From Liolophura sinensis (lineage: Eukaryota > Mollusca > Polyplacophora > Chitonida > Chitonidae): DNA of 64,000 bases. Both the position numbers and the translations under genes were made by a program. The stretch covers positions 41,916,191 to 41,980,190 of the forward strand of contig NC_088302.1 in assembly GCF_032854445.1 (NCBI RefSeq). The letters are read 5' to 3'. The notes under the pieces are model-generated. The model was not told the DNA's origin and did not search any database. It worked only from the letters and a program-made list of their open reading frames with translations. How positions within the stretch are numbered: the first letter of the stretch is position 1; every line of letters begins with the position of its first letter. Of the stretch, positions 1 to 14,149 are shown piece after piece.

Positions 1-121
1 TCATTAGTCACAAGAAAACGTATGAATAGAAGAAGAGCAATAGACCTATTTCACAGCCATTGGGCACTGTTATGTTATTTTGCAGTTGAATCTATTGTAG
101 TTTCCATCTTAATTAACTAAC

Positions 122-190
122 CTCAGCAATGATACAAATGAATTCACTGTCAGCTTCATCGGTAACAAGCACCTCGTCATCGACAGCCAT
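122..190 (-). CDS. Probable first coding exon of an unidentified gene
   Basis: Read on the minus strand, an ATG at 190-188 in a strong Kozak context (A at -3, G at +4) opens 23 codons beginning MAVDDEVLVTDEADSEF and ending with a glutamate. A GTTAGT donor (121-116) follows directly at a codon boundary. An in-frame TGA lies four codons upstream of the ATG, so this is the first possible start in the frame. The peptide is very acidic and I do not recognise the family. The rest of the gene would lie beyond the left edge. The gene would be divergent from DCAF12, about 15 kb away. The call rests only on start context, frame and donor; a chance ORF of this size is possible. Confidence 0.5.
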
Positions 191-3100
191 TTTGAAGTGT
201 CATCTGACCTACTGTTTGTTTTGAAATGTAACTGTTCTGCCATTTAAATCCTCCAGAAAATTATTGTATATCCACTGCTGTCAATAGGGAGAACTTCAGT
301 CTACATAATCCAACCACGGAAGACATATATGTTTTTAGTGCAGGTAGGTTTAGGTGTCACCAGAGATTAGTTTCATTGAGTTGGCGTTCGGTGAGTTTGT
401 AGTCATGGACTGAGGTCTTTCCTTGAATGTCAGAATTTTGAAATAGCAAGCATGGTTGCTATTCTCAAGAGCCATGCTTCTTTTTGATGATGCATAAAGG
501 GGAGATAACCCATTAAAAACATCTTCCCAGGCCAGCATTTGTGATCTTGTTTTTCATCCATCTGGTGTAAGAAATATGCCCAAAATGTAACATGATAGCA
601 GTGTATTTTAGGTGGCTTGAAATGTGCTTTTTTTAAATATGTAGTTTCTGTGTTATGGTGACTTATGTGTAGCTGACTCCTGTCAAATTTACTATTTATA
701 TATGGTCAGTATTTGGTCTTTATCATTGACTTTGTCGAAGATCTCTTACTATTCCCTCGGTTTTCAGTGACTAAACCTGTACAGGTATAAGTTTTCATTA
801 CATACAGTGTATTTAACTACAGCTAGTGTCATTGATGACTCGATTCATGTGCGGCCTCTTGTGCAGTCTTCAGACTCATTGAAGACCGCTTGTCTCTCAC
901 CAGTATCACCAATGTGTGAATATCTGCATGTCACATGTGGGAAAGTTCTTCATTGACTTAACATTAGTTCCTGGGTTAACCTGGTTATTCTGGTTTCCTC
1001 CAGCCGTAAACAAACAAATAAATAAATGTATATGTCAGGTTACAAATGAATTTGAAATTTGAAAGACCATCAGCAGCTGAGGAATGATTTGGAAATTCTT
1101 TTATATTTTGTCTAAATGAGAACATAACCATACTCCTCCAATGAGAGTACCTGTATGTTATGTTCTTAAATGCTGGTGTCAAAATACTGCCCAACAACTT
1201 AAATTCGGGGTAAGGCATTGTACAACAAATTTCAGCTAAAACAACAGAAAGGGACATCAAATTTAATGATTAAAATTTCGTCTTAAGTTTTATGATCATT
1301 TTGCTATCCCCTGTCCTGCACTACATTTATGTAATTCCATATTACATGTGTATTACCTGTACCGGTATCTAATTTTCAAAGTATTACTGACGACATATAT
1401 TATTCACCTTTAAAGCTTTATTTACTGTACATGTATCCATATGCATGAGCTGCTGAAAAAATTTGTCAGCTCTTGAGTAGAATAACAGGGTGCGCACAGC
1501 CCTTGAAACTCCTTGAAAGTGCTTGAAAAATACAATTTCATTTTCAAGTACTAGAAAGTCCTTAAAAAAGACAAATACCCCTGGAAACTCCTTGAAAATC
1601 TTAGTTTGTCCTGAATTTAAATATTGTCTGCTGACCACCGAGCCTGTATATCGTGAGTGCGTAATTCTGCCATAATCAGGGCTTCCGCTGGCAGTCGCCA
1701 TAGTTGCAAATTTAGAGCAGTTGTTTGAAATGGCAATAAAATTTGAAAAAATGCGAATGTTTTTGGCGACAAATTTATTTACACAAGAAAACGTTATACA
1801 AAATCTACCATGAGAGTTTTCTCGGGTTTGTAGCAGATTTTTACAATTTTCCTAATGGAAATAATCTACTTACTTTCATTTTGAACGGCCTCATCTTGGC
1901 GAAACAACATAGCTGTATGGCGATTACTTGACAGAAATCCACAAAGGGGTTCAGCATTGTTGCAAGTTGACTTACATTAAATAATGCTTAAAATCATTTT
2001 TGTTAAATAACGAATGAGAATCATGGCATTTTGGGGGATGCCTTTCATCACCAATTGGAAAAAAAAAAAAAATTATCAAGGTAGAGTTACACCTGTAAAT
2101 GAAGTTACCTCCCATGAAAATTTTAAACTTTTCCTCTTAATAAACTATTTTTTTTTTTCAGGATTCAAAGTAAATTAAATGTTTGAGAATACGTGCCATT
2201 ACATAAATGTGTACTCTGTCTGGTTTTCTCCTGTCAGACTGTGTTACTCCAATGTACTGATCATAATCTTGCATTTAAATAAACTGAATTTACAAAATTT
2301 TTTCATAGTAAATTTTTCTGAGAGAGGAAATTACATTTTATGAGGATCCTACAAATAGGTTGAAAAAAGGGTTGATTTTTTTTTTGAAAAAACAAAAACA
2401 TGCTGCCAAGCATTTGTCCATTATTTTGAGGGCAATTGTTCTAAATGTAATGTTTGATAAACTCCAGATATAGCTGGAAGAGACCAAACTGATTCTAGCA
2501 GCTACACCAAGGCAGATAAAAACGAACTACAGAAGGAGACCTACAGGAGTCATGGCCGCAAAGGAAGTATGGCTAAAGAAAAATAGTATTTACTACAAAA
2601 TCGGATGAGTGGCTAAAGTGACTGGCTAAAAAAAAGTACTGACCCATTGGAAGTCCTGCATAATGATATATGGCGTTCATTTTTTTTTTTTTTTTAACTG
2701 AGCCAAGGCCGGATCAAAGAATGTGTTGCATTACAGAGGCGAAGGGCAGATATTTCTTGCAAAAGCAACCGTAGTATTCAATATGCATCCATGCAAATCA
2801 AAGCATCTATAATTCAGACTTAAAATATAGTCTATACTTTGCACCATGGTATGTTTAAACTAGCCATGAAAATGACAAAAAACTCCTGGAAAACTCCTTG
2901 AATTTCATTTTCATATATGGTGAGGTATAAAGATTTATTAAGTTTAAGATTAAGATTTATAAAGGAAATCATAGGAAGCTGATGATTTCACCTTCAGGCA
3001 AAGAAGATCACAGCATGCTGCAATTATTATTAAAGGACTAGACAGCACCTGGCTAAAACATATTTCAATCGAAAGCAGGTAACTTAAGTTTCTAAAAAGT

Positions 3101-6100
3101 ATCACACTTTATTATTTTAATGAGATTTCACTGAATCACTTGTAGAACAAAATGGCAAAACTGCACAATGGCTGGTGAGAGTGGAGGCAGTCTTCTGGAG
3201 AACTTTATCCAGTCAAACATGTTGCTGTCATGGCCTAAGCTGTGACGGAGCCTTTACCCATTCAATCCATGAATACATATGATATTCATTTTTTTTTTCT
3301 CAGAATTGATTACAGCTGAAGAATTTAAATTTTCGCCATTTTTGCATATAAGGGATGTTTTTTCTGTTTTCTTTTATAAAATACAGTAAAATTATTGATA
3401 TGCTGTGTTCAAGCCGAGGTGCTTTCGCTGACGTCCTTGATAACTTTCACTGCTTTCATCTTAGAAACCACTGCTACAAAATTGGAGTACAAAATCCAGA
3501 GACTGTTAAATGCCTAGATCAGAATTTGTGGTGCTTAGATTTATTTCCATTTGTTTCAGAATTGAGCATGAGTCTAGTTGTACATGTACAACAATCCTAT
3601 TGTAATTTTCCTAAAATTTAATGGGGGTCAAAATCACCCTTACAACTTCTCCGAAAGCTACGACCTGAACCAGGAATACCCAGGCTGTCTATCTGCAGGC
3701 TATTTAAACAAGGTCACTGGAGTTCCTTGTAAATGATATAATAGGCCTACGGTATCAATAGTTCAAGGAGTGGAAGAAATGTTCTTCCAGTATGTCCAGT
3801 TTTCGAGAAAACTACATTTATCACTTGGGCCTTCATCGCCGAAGTTGACAACTGTTATGTACCGTAGGCTACTTCTTAGACCATTATGTGCAAAATACCT
3901 TAGACATTAGAGAGCTAGAGTAAATGTGATGTCACCTTGCAGTCGATAATGAAGACGTGCTGAAGCTGTGTCAAGACAAAGTTTCTCTAAGCTCTTACTG
4001 GGTTGAAACAAATCTAAAAAAATATTTAATGCCACTTTAAGATACTTTGAATGCTTGTCTTTCACTTTAACAAACACTTGCGTGTACAAATTTTATACAC
4101 TTGAAGTTAGTCATATTAAGCATGAAACTGATGTACTTTTGTAGACTGTTTGTCCCAATCAGAGAAACCTTGAAAGGTGAAAAAAAAGACGCGCAAAATT
4201 CTGAAGTAAACATGAGGACTTAATGAGAAATTTGTGTAGAAAGGGTAATTTTAGCTGCTGACTGTTTTCTTGACCTCACAATACTTGTACAATGTCTGTG
4301 AAATGATTCAAGTAAATGTAGATTTGTTTCTATAGGCATGATTCAGTCCAGGGATGAAGCGTTACATTTACTGCCATGCTTTCATCACCCCTAGCTAAAA
4401 AAACTAAGCAGTATTAAGTTGAAAATGACAATCTGCACCAGTTGATTGGCGATACTAGAGTACATGTAGATCAGCTCGGCACCTTCCTGCCTGTATCCAG
4501 ACTCTCCAAAGCTGTGAACTCATTTGTTCTTTACTTTATTACCTCACAATAATTGGTGTAAATGTGCTCATAAAAAATATATGAAGTCCACATGCACTGC
4601 AATGTCACAGAAGAAAACATTGTGTTCTACTGTAAATTGGACCTTCTGTGTAGCTTGTCCTCGAATGTCCCCTTGTTATCACCAAACAGACATGATTCCT
4701 CTTCAGACATCCTTGGGCTTGTTGAATACATTTGTTTATAATCGTTTTAATATGAAGAGGCTATTGGTTAAAGACCTGGGATCTAAGCTGGATGTGGAGG
4801 CAGCATAGTTTAAATCCCATTAGGTGGGGCAAGTGTGAAGCAGAACCCTGAGCAATTGTTATGTTAAGAGTGGATTATATTGTAACATCTACATCGTTAC
4901 AATGTATCAGTTTCTATTGTAACCTGGTACTTTCTTTAATGTGACCTCATCATGATGTGACCTCGAGGTTCTGCTGCTAGGCGTTGGTCAGGTCCCCCAT
5001 TCTATTCCAGTTGTGCACCCTGTGCAGATGGACATCTTAAATATGTTCATCTTCCCACATAACATCATTTCATGCTGTTTATTTCTGTAAATAAAATGAT
5101 TTCAGTTTGTTTATTGTTAGATTTACATTTGTGATTTATATAAAGGTAAAATATCGAAATTTCCTCCAGTGATAAAAGTTGTTTCACACAGTGTACAGAT
5201 ATAACTTTTGTGTTCACGTTTTTGAAATTTTGCAATGGAGATGCTATGACGTAAAAAAAGAAACATGTTTTTTCATGACCTTCCAATCTGTGTTCAGTGG
5301 AATAACATCATAATACATGTACAGTTAACTTTACATTCCTGTGTCATGCAACAGTAAGACATGATGTCATACGTAGGCAGCTGTGAAAAATCGAGGTCAG
5401 CTGCAATGGCCTAAGCTTGCCTTTGATTGATCTGAAATGTATGAGCTCTGCAGAGGGTGTGAAAGAGAATCTTAGCATGAAATATGCTGTTTTTGCCAGG
5501 TTTTCTTCATTTTGGGGATTAAAATAGAATAATTTAACACCTTCATCTTGGTGTTGCTAACCATTAGGTCACCAAAGCGGTCCCCTTGTCATGTGCCTAA
5601 AAGACTGTTAAGTAAGACGTAAACTTCAAGCATTCATACATACTCTGAATCCTCAACCAAAATTCTACCAGTAAAGTATAAATTTTGATGCAGTTTGAAA
5701 ACAAAATTCATAAGATTTTGAAGAGTGAATGTATTGTTCAGGTATAGGCAAAAATATCAACTTCATAGAAATGATAAAATAACTTGGCCAGATCAGGTAA
5801 CATTCCTGTAATATGCCCAAACATTCACTGTTTCTGGGGAAAATTGTCAAGGATTTTGTGTGTACACATAACAAGTTCAGTTAGCCTTGTGACTTTCGTC
5901 TGAGCTGGTATTAATTCATGTTGAACTTCATACTTGCAAGCCATTAGATGTAAAATTGTATATTTATGTACTCTGAAAATTGGTCCTTCATCATCTAGGG
6001 AGGGTCAGTTGAAGTATATTGTGTCACTTGTGTGGTAGACTCTTGTTTGTGTTCATGATGTTTACATGTATCTCAGAAAAAATGGCTTATTGCTTAAACC

Positions 6101-8170
6101 AAGTAATAGACTTGGCCAGACTTGTTTGCGCCATGTCATTTAATTGTTTTACATGTATGTCCAGAGTATCAGTTACCGTCAAAACAAAAACTCTGATTGT
6201 TAGAAAAGACTGCTGTGACATGCGATGTCACTGTTTGTTTGTTTGTTCCAAATATCTGATGGTTAGTAGTACCTTTAATATCACAGTCCATTTCACAAGT
6301 AGGACACACTTCCGTTAAAATAAGTAGTTGTGGACATGGTTGCAGATCAGAAGGGCTTCTGTGTCACGGAAGTTTGGTTTACAACTGAGCACACCACAAT
6401 GAGCCTTTTGTTTCAAGCTGCGGCGGATTAATGGTACTGACAGACTGTCAACAACGTAGACTTAACCATGCCCACGGGTTAGTTAAAGGATTAGTGTCCA
6501 TATTGGTTATTTAATTCATAATTTGCTACCCCTCTATATATTGTTAAATTGAGTGTAAAGACATATTTGATAAAAGCACAGTAATCTGAGTAATATGGCA
6601 TTAAAATCACTAGATATTGAGGCTGGGTTTATGCATTTTTTCTGCCAGCAATCGGTAGTCGTCGATTGACGTCATATAAGTCCAACCTTTACGAGCTGTC
6701 AGAGCTTTGCCATTTAGGTCAGTGTTAAAAAGCCCCAAGTGATAACAGCGATGTGGAATTCCTCCATGAAATGGTTTGCTGTTCTGTATACAGTTGTAAA
6801 AGCTGATATTCAAAGAACCGTGGATTTTTTTTCTTTTTTTGTTTTTTAAGTTTCCAGACAGCTTGGCCCTCAGGAATGCGTGGATTCATGGCACAAGACG
6901 GAAGGGTTTTATACCCACCAAACACTGCCAAATCTTTGCCAGGCTGGCAGGAGTTAGGATAAGAAATCCTGGCGGACAGTGAAATTTTAACAGCTGGGAG
7001 GAAAAATATATGTATCTGAAATTGGTGGGTGTAAAACAAAGCGGAAATTCATTCGTGATTAGTTTGATCAATCTTTGGTATGCCTGTAAAGTGAAAGAAA
7101 AGTAGATACAACCACATGATGGTTTCTAATGAATGTCACTTTCATACACACTATCCCATTGGCTGTGTCTCCTGTGGACCAGTGAGTGAGTGACCGACCA
7201 AATTGTGAACTGTACAACAACACAGTAGCTGTTTGACAACTACGGCAATACTAGCGGTTTCTAGAATTAGAATTAGGGACACTGCTGGAAACGAAAGAAG
7301 CTTAAAATACCTGTTTGACGTGCTTGAGTATTTCTGGCCGTAATATAACCAGGAAAATTAAACAGTTGTAAGACTTTCTTTTCAGTATTACCTTGATTAA
7401 ATGCTCGAAAATTAATTCGCGCAACCCATTTTTGAAGTAAATCCACTTGGGGAAGCTGACAGAAGTAGAGAATAGTAAATATTAAATCTGATATACACAC
7501 GAAATGTAGACTCGCAGTGTAACGCAGGACAAAGCTATAGCATGCCAGTTCATAATTCCAGTGCGGTTGGAAATGCTGGACAAAGATCAAATTCAGCGTC
7601 TGAAAACTCGGAATCTGAAGTCTGACCAGATGTCAGTGTCACAAATCAGAACCTCAGCATCATCCACTATGGGTTCAGATTGATACGATAGTATATTTGC
7701 TTCTGTGTAGCTAGAATCCATCTCGAGAATGACATCGTGTTGATACAAATTCCCAGGCTGTAAGGGCCAGCTAGACTTGGGTTGGCCAACTATGAAGTCA
7801 CCTGCTGAGCTTTACAGAGAGGGTGGCTGGAGATCGGCTAAGGTAGTAAATTTATTGTTTTTGGTGGATTTAAAGTCATAACTACATTTCCCAGAGATTC
7901 TTCTGATACCGGTAACATACTGTTGAACAGGTGATAATCTTTATACTTGGGACAAGTAGCCAAATCTGAACTCTAACCCTTTAACCATGTCCACATGAAA
8001 TAAAAGCAAATAACTTATCCTAATTCCCCTACAGAATGCTCCACTGTAGCTGCCATATAATGTTTCTCACAAAAGGGATTCTTCAAGGGGTCTATAACAT
8101 AGTAAGTGAAATGAAAATATCATTCATGTCTCTGCCAAAGTGTGAGACAGACAGAGGGGAAAAGACATCT

Positions 8171-8286
8171 GGGCCCAGTTTCACAAATCGTACAATATTT
8201 TGTACATGTACACAATTACCTACCATTGTCGAATATGTGCGATTTTCATACATGTACACGTATGACATTTTTGTGAAACTGTACCG
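8171..8286. mobile_element. Small foldback (MITE-like) element
   Basis: The left end (GGGCCCAGTTTCACAAAT) and the right end (TTTTTGTGAAACTGTACC) are imperfect inverted copies of each other. Both arms also contain TACATGTA/TACATGTAC-type palindromes toward the middle. The whole is about 115 bp with no coding capacity, as expected for a non-autonomous DNA element. Target-site duplication was not resolved. Confidence 0.45.
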
Positions 8287-11200
8287 TGAACAGCCTTATT
8301 ACAGTAACATTTATATGAACAAACACCAATGTCCTTGATGTACGCTGGTTTTGCAAAACCAAAACAGGCTGTCCAAAAACATTTCTTTTGTGTTGTGGAA
8401 TTGATATTTACAAATTGAACCCTTCACAACATACAGTACAGCCCTGTTCAAACTGTACTTGTAGTTTATCCACTTGTAGTGTAGACCTTAACCTGAACAA
8501 CGCATCTCTCTAAAATGTATTATTCCTTATAACTTTACCATTTTACCATGCAAAACATTACTAAGAAAATGTCAGTCCTGAATATGTGTTCCGGTTGAAT
8601 AGCCTGTTTTTCATATACTACCTTAAACTATGTTATGTAAATGTACATGTAATAGTTATAAGGATGTACATTTACAAGTGCTTTCAGTTTTATCCGCCAT
8701 TTAACCTAATCCAATAACATTCATGTGTACACAAATGGGTGCAAATCACAGGATCTACAGACAAGATTGACTTTATGTAGCTTTCCACACAGTGACACTC
8801 CTGTCCTATTTAGGGACAGGTGCTACCCCAAAGACTAAACTGCCTGGACACTGACTGGTTATATGAATGTAGCTGACAAGTGATTTAACAGTGTACATGT
8901 ACTCCTTTCAGAGACTTCATGTACTTTGTCTTAAAACAGATGGTATTTGGTTCCGGAATGCAGTTAAACACAATCATATTAAACTTTTCATTTATTATCT
9001 GGTAGACAAGAGCTTGATAGGTAAATTTTCTGTAAAAAAACATTGTTTTTCTTCTATGTTTTAAAGGGTTTTGGCAGAAATTAGGAATTTTCTCTTTGTT
9101 GGATATTCTATTCGTATTCTGTATCCTGCCAACCCTGTTAAGTGCTGAATGTTGCACAAGATGTCTGTCCATACTGAGGTACTGTATATTTAGCACGCTT
9201 CCTCCTTGGCTAGAGATAATTAATTGCGCTAGTGATGAATTCTCAGACTGATTTCATATGAGAGGTCATAATAACTGCTGTTAACAAACATGTGCAGTAG
9301 GTGATATGGCAGTTTGACTTTAGACAATATGTAGTGATTTAACGTCGTTTATTTTCCTTGTTATTTTACTACCTAGTGGACGTGATGGAATGTTTTTGAG
9401 ATACATTTTGACAGTTTTTGAGGTTTTTTATGTTTCTTCACAGAAAATGGCTAAAAGTATTCTTGTGAACACGAGATGTTGGTTCAATTTCATCCTCCAT
9501 GAGGAAATTCTTGAGTCTTCCTTTGCTTCCTCACTGTTTTTGCCCTTGTGATAATAATGGCAAACAGAATTTTTACAGATGCAGATGTCAGCTTACATGA
9601 AGTTCATGGTATGCATATTGTGATTGATCTTGCTTTGCAGGGAAAACTTGTGTACATCTATTACATGTGAGAAAGTTAGCCAGTTACTGACCAAAAGCCA
9701 GTGGTTGATAAACTGACATATTTTCCGGAATACTGACATACATGTAGTTAGGAGAATAACACTTGTGTCCACATCATGGCCCACAAATCTTTTTACTTCA
9801 ACTGTATCATTTTGTGCCAGAAATTGTCATAAAAGGTCAGATTATCATAAAATCTACATGTAGCCGAAATAATGAATTGATAATGAAAAAAATGAAAAAT
9901 TGGTCAACCGCCACAGCAATTTTCAAAATATGGTGACAGGGAACAAAGAATCTGGTGCCAATTGCCTTGAAGAAAACACCAATTAATAAATAAATATCAA
10001 AATTTGGTATTGCAGTTTCAGGGTGAATGTGATAGGCGTGCTGAAAATTGGGTTAGATTTGTACTAAGCCAAACTCCTCAAAGCCGAACAGTCCTAAGTG
10101 TACATGTCAGTCAACTAGACAACTCTGTTGTGTGCCTACCACAAAAGAGAATAGTTTCTTTTTTGTTATTGTAACACTGTTCTTGTTATTTGGGATTACT
10201 TTGTTTGTTTTTTTTGTGATTATAAAACTAGGTTGAGAAAATTTTAGAGCTGAAGATTGGCTCTCCTGGAGTAGACAAATCGTATATAAATGTTATTGTT
10301 TGTTGTATATGTATATTATAGCAGTTTGGAGGAATATACATATAGAAGGCTGCTAATTGTATACAATAACAATAATTATTCTTTGATTTAAAACCCATAC
10401 TGCACAACACAGGAAAGCTTTCGTGTATATGAATTATATCTGTTGTGCTGTAGAAAGTGATTGAGTTTAAATTTGGGAGATTATTATTGCTAGTACAGCC
10501 CACAGCCCTGTCCTTGACAATAAGTTATGACCTTGGAAGCTGCGGACCCAGATGGTTGTGCCCTGAAATCTTGATCGTCAATAACGCTGCTTGTATGCAG
10601 GTGAGTGTAAGGACGCACATGGTGTAACATGTGAGGGAGTCCTATGCACCTTTAAAGATAGCGGAGGCATTCAGGCTGTACATGTGTAATGTGGCTTGGG
10701 TGTACTTGAGGCTATAGTTGTCAGGAGCTGGTAATGGAGGCTGAGCATTGCTTCACATTGGCACAGTTATCAGCATCCTAGCGAATAAGGTTTTTATCTG
10801 TTTTAACTAAATGCAAACTTGCATTTTAACCACGACACAGGTTGGATGACATTGCTCTACTTTAAAAGGAAAAAAATGAGACAAAAAGTAGTCTTATGTC
10901 TATTATAATTCTCTACTTTTCTGGACCAAGGACACATACAAATTTCTTATGGTGTTTCTTTTCGTCTGTAGTTAGGATAGCATTGAAATATAGAGCTCGT
11001 CCTGTACTTGAGTGTTTTATTAATGCGTGGTGATGGTCTTAAAATAGTTTCTGTTATAAATCTCACTATGGTGCTTTCTATTCTGAGCATAATCTCTGAA
11101 ACAGTTTGACGTATACAGTTGAAAAGTTTTATATTTTTTTTTCACATTTGGTACTTCTTGGCCTACGCATAATTGGCAAAGAGCACTGTTATGGCCAATG

Positions 11201-11359
11201 TTTACTTCCTGTTGTACCTTCATCAACAGTATGTATGCATAATTGTTCTTCATATCATCCAGTCAGTTGGCTCCTGTCCTCTATTCCAGTGTGAGGTGTC
11301 CAAGTAAACTTTTTGGGTTTAAGTGAGTGAGGGTAAGGTTTCATGTTTGGGTCTACTAG

Positions 11360-11875
11360 TCTCACAGTTTTCACATCACCTTAATGAAACTTGGTGAGAA
11401 TGATGAACATGATGTGAACATTTACTCATTTTGATTATAAATTAGGGATATTGGCATTTTTATTCAAATTATCAGGTTTTGGACTTAGCCATTTTATCTA
11501 AGCCAGTACTATAGTAGGCTTTTTAAGTCTGTTGCCAAAGTTTATACATCATCGTGCTGAAATTGGTGGGACTATGGGCATGCTTTGATCACTTCATGAA
11601 GGAAATAATTTTAAATAATTAAGTATGTTTATATCTTTATTCAAATTATTACCTTTTGCCCAGTACCATTATGGGCAAGGGTGAGTTTTTTGTTTGGGTC
11701 AGCTGTTACCAAAGTTTTTAAACCATCTTGCTGAAACTTGGTGAGACGATGGGCATGATTTGATGACTTCATGAAGTAAATAATTTTAAATAATTAGGTA
11801 TATTTATATTTTTATTAAAATTATCATGTTTCGGACTTAGCCATTTTGCTCAGTACTATTGTGGACCAGGATAAG
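11360..11875. repeat. Three diverged tandem units of about 173 bp
   Basis: Three successive copies share blocks such as CTGAAACTTGGTGAGACGAT, GGGCATGATTTGATGACTTC, a TTTATTCAAATTATCA-like AT block and GGACTTAGCCATTTTGC. The start blocks lie near 11360, 11532 and 11706, giving the period. The copies are well diverged, so the array is old. No coding meaning is apparent. Confidence 0.7.
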
Positions 11876-12022
11876 GGTAAATCTTTATGATTTTTTTTTT
11901 CTTTTTTCCAACACTTCATAGATAATTATGTATTCATCTTCAGCATCCATGTACTTTCAGAGTAAGGCTTTATTTGTGGGACAGCTACAGTACAACAAAG
12001 AAAGTGTCAACATCCAGCACAA

Positions 12023-12090
12023 CATTGTTTAAACTTACATTGTTGAACATTGTTTAAAATTACATTGTTGAACATTGTTTAGAATTACAT
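12023..12090. repeat. 27-bp tandem repeat, about 2.5 copies
   Basis: ACATTGTTTAAAATTACATT-type units repeat with a period of 27 bases (ACATTGTTGAACATTGTTTA junctions). It is short and non-coding. Confidence 0.75.
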
Positions 12091-12592
12091 ATTTTAGTCT
12101 TTAATCATACTAGTAATACTAAACAGGGTGTGTCTTAAGCCGAGGGCACATGGACAACATTTGTTGTTGCAAATCAAATTTTCAGATCCCAGTGTCAAAT
12201 GTATCACCCACACAAGCAACATTTTTTGTCCATTTTTTAAGGTTCCAGATTCCAAAGACATATGATACAGTCAAAGTCATGTGACCCCCCAAAAAGTTAT
12301 CACAGCTTCTATTTTGAATGTACTCAGATGACATTTCCATAGACACTGATTTGTTTATTTACAGGGATCTCACAAAATCCAGATTGCCTGCAGACCAGAA
12401 AAATCTTGTGCTGGCTCATTGGTTGCTGGATTTTTTTTTTTTTTGCCCAAACGTTAACAAGCTGAATCTTTGGGTCAAATGTTCCAGACTCTGGAAATCT
12501 TGTTGAGGTTACCCACACACAAGTAAATTTCGATGATTTTTTGTTGTCTGGATCCAGAAATCTTGTTTTCGACAACAAATGATGTCCGCTGG

Positions 12593-12795
12593 ACTTAAGA
12601 CTTGAAAAGAGGTAGTTGCAACTTCCTGTCTTTGTCCTGAGCATTAAGAGGATAGTAGTGTAATGACTGGTCGACCTGGAAATCGGCTCTGCATAAACAG
12701 AGGTACATTGCATCATACACCCTAAAGACTCCTTGTTGTCATATGATGAAAAATCGTGAAGTATGACATTAAACCCTTAGCACTCACTCACTCAT
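12593..12795 (+). mobile_element. tRNA-derived SINE with (CACT)n tail, 5'-truncated copy
   Basis: The body matches the better-preserved element at 24737-25082: GAAAAGAGGTAGTTGCAACT, then a GACTGGTCGACC-like block, then the 3' part CATATGATGAAAAATCGTGA and GACATTAAACCC, ending in CACTCACTCACTC. The tRNA-like head is missing. No target-site duplication was established. Confidence 0.7.
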
Positions 12796-14149
12796 TCTAG
12801 ACATTCACTTTGTGCAAGCCATGAATGCACTACCTACTCAACATGAATTTTGATGTCCTGTCAACTTAAACTGCCATTTGAACTGCAGCCATTACTGGCA
12901 ACCTGTCTGGCTTTTCAAAACACTTGTTCGGATGTAGTGTGCTGGTTCATTTGTGTCTTTTTATATTTTCATTCGAATTACAATTTTGTTATTTGATTAC
13001 AAGAAACAGAATTAACCAAAAAAAATAAAACCAAAAATGCCCTCTTGTTTTATGTATACATACGTGTTTGTAGATGAGTTAAATGTCAATACATCCCTTG
13101 AGTACGCCTACATGTACATGTATGTCCACACATTCTGACACTACATCATACCTATAGGTAAAGTTAGCAATGATTTATAGCATGACCATGGCCTTGGAAG
13201 GGGATTTGGAGGATGTTCAAACAAGTTCCGATTTGATTATTGGATCCTTCTGCCATTCCGGAGCCTGATGGCATCTATAGCAGACAACAGCTAGATAGCC
13301 TTGAACCTGATCACTTCCTTTGACTTATAGGATATTTCTGTTGACCTAAACAAGTACACCTGTGTACCTGTGGAATGGAATGATTTTTGAACACATAGCT
13401 GATATTCATCTGAGAGTGTCACACAGCCAGTCTCTATAGGTGTTGGGATATGATATCTCAGGTATGCTGCTGCCTACTATCGGTAAATTCTTTTATTTCT
13501 TTTTTTTTTTTTGTTTTTTGTTTTTTGTATTTTGAACATTTACATGTTTGTTGATGTCTGTGTGGTTGGGAAGTCTTTGAAGTGTAGAAAATGTAAAACA
13601 CTCATATAGGTGCTTAATTGTCAATAAGAATGCATTTGAATTGATTACATGTCTACTATTCCTTACCACATTCATATTTGATCAGTTTCTTTGGCATTAA
13701 GCCTGTAACGTTCATATTTGTGGTCGTGAATTTATTTTTTTCTTTGCTTGCATGAGCCTGTTATCGTACATGTATTTCAGTCATAGTTTATAGTTTCATT
13801 TACAAAATTCATTTAAAGCAGTCAGCATTTGTAATCAGCCTTTTTTTGTTTGGAGCTGTAATAGAGAGGCCCTTGCTGGCAGATGCACATACATGTACAG
13901 TTGTTTAGATTGTCATAGGTTAAACTAAGTATTGAGGTTGTGTGGTCCAATACACCTGTCTGACACAGCTGGGGACTTATATCAGTAGGTCACATCTGGT
14001 ACATGTACATGGCTATGAATACTGTGTACAATAGATTGTACTCTATGCTACAAGGATATTTTTCCTGAATACTTTGGAAAGCTATAGATAATGATCTGTG
14101 AAAAGTCTGCATGCTAAGTTAGAGGGGTGAGGGGGTATACTGGTATCAA

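Noticed and set aside
4757-4830. tRNA-like stretch ending in AGTTTAAATCCC
   Set aside because: Only the B-box region is convincing. No acceptor stem or anticodon arm was found, so neither a tRNA gene nor a defined SINE can be supported.
10480-10603. Candidate DCAF12 first exon ending in CAG|GTGAGT
   Set aside because: The frame compatible with exon 15467 is open, but its only ATG is two codons before the donor in a poor context. The peptide does not resemble the basic DCAF12 N-terminus.
12130-12605. Possible MITE with GTCTTAAG inverted ends and ACATTTGTTGT inner arms
   Set aside because: Part of the right end belongs to the SINE at 12593-12795, and the arm match is patchy. A real element was not separable from chance.
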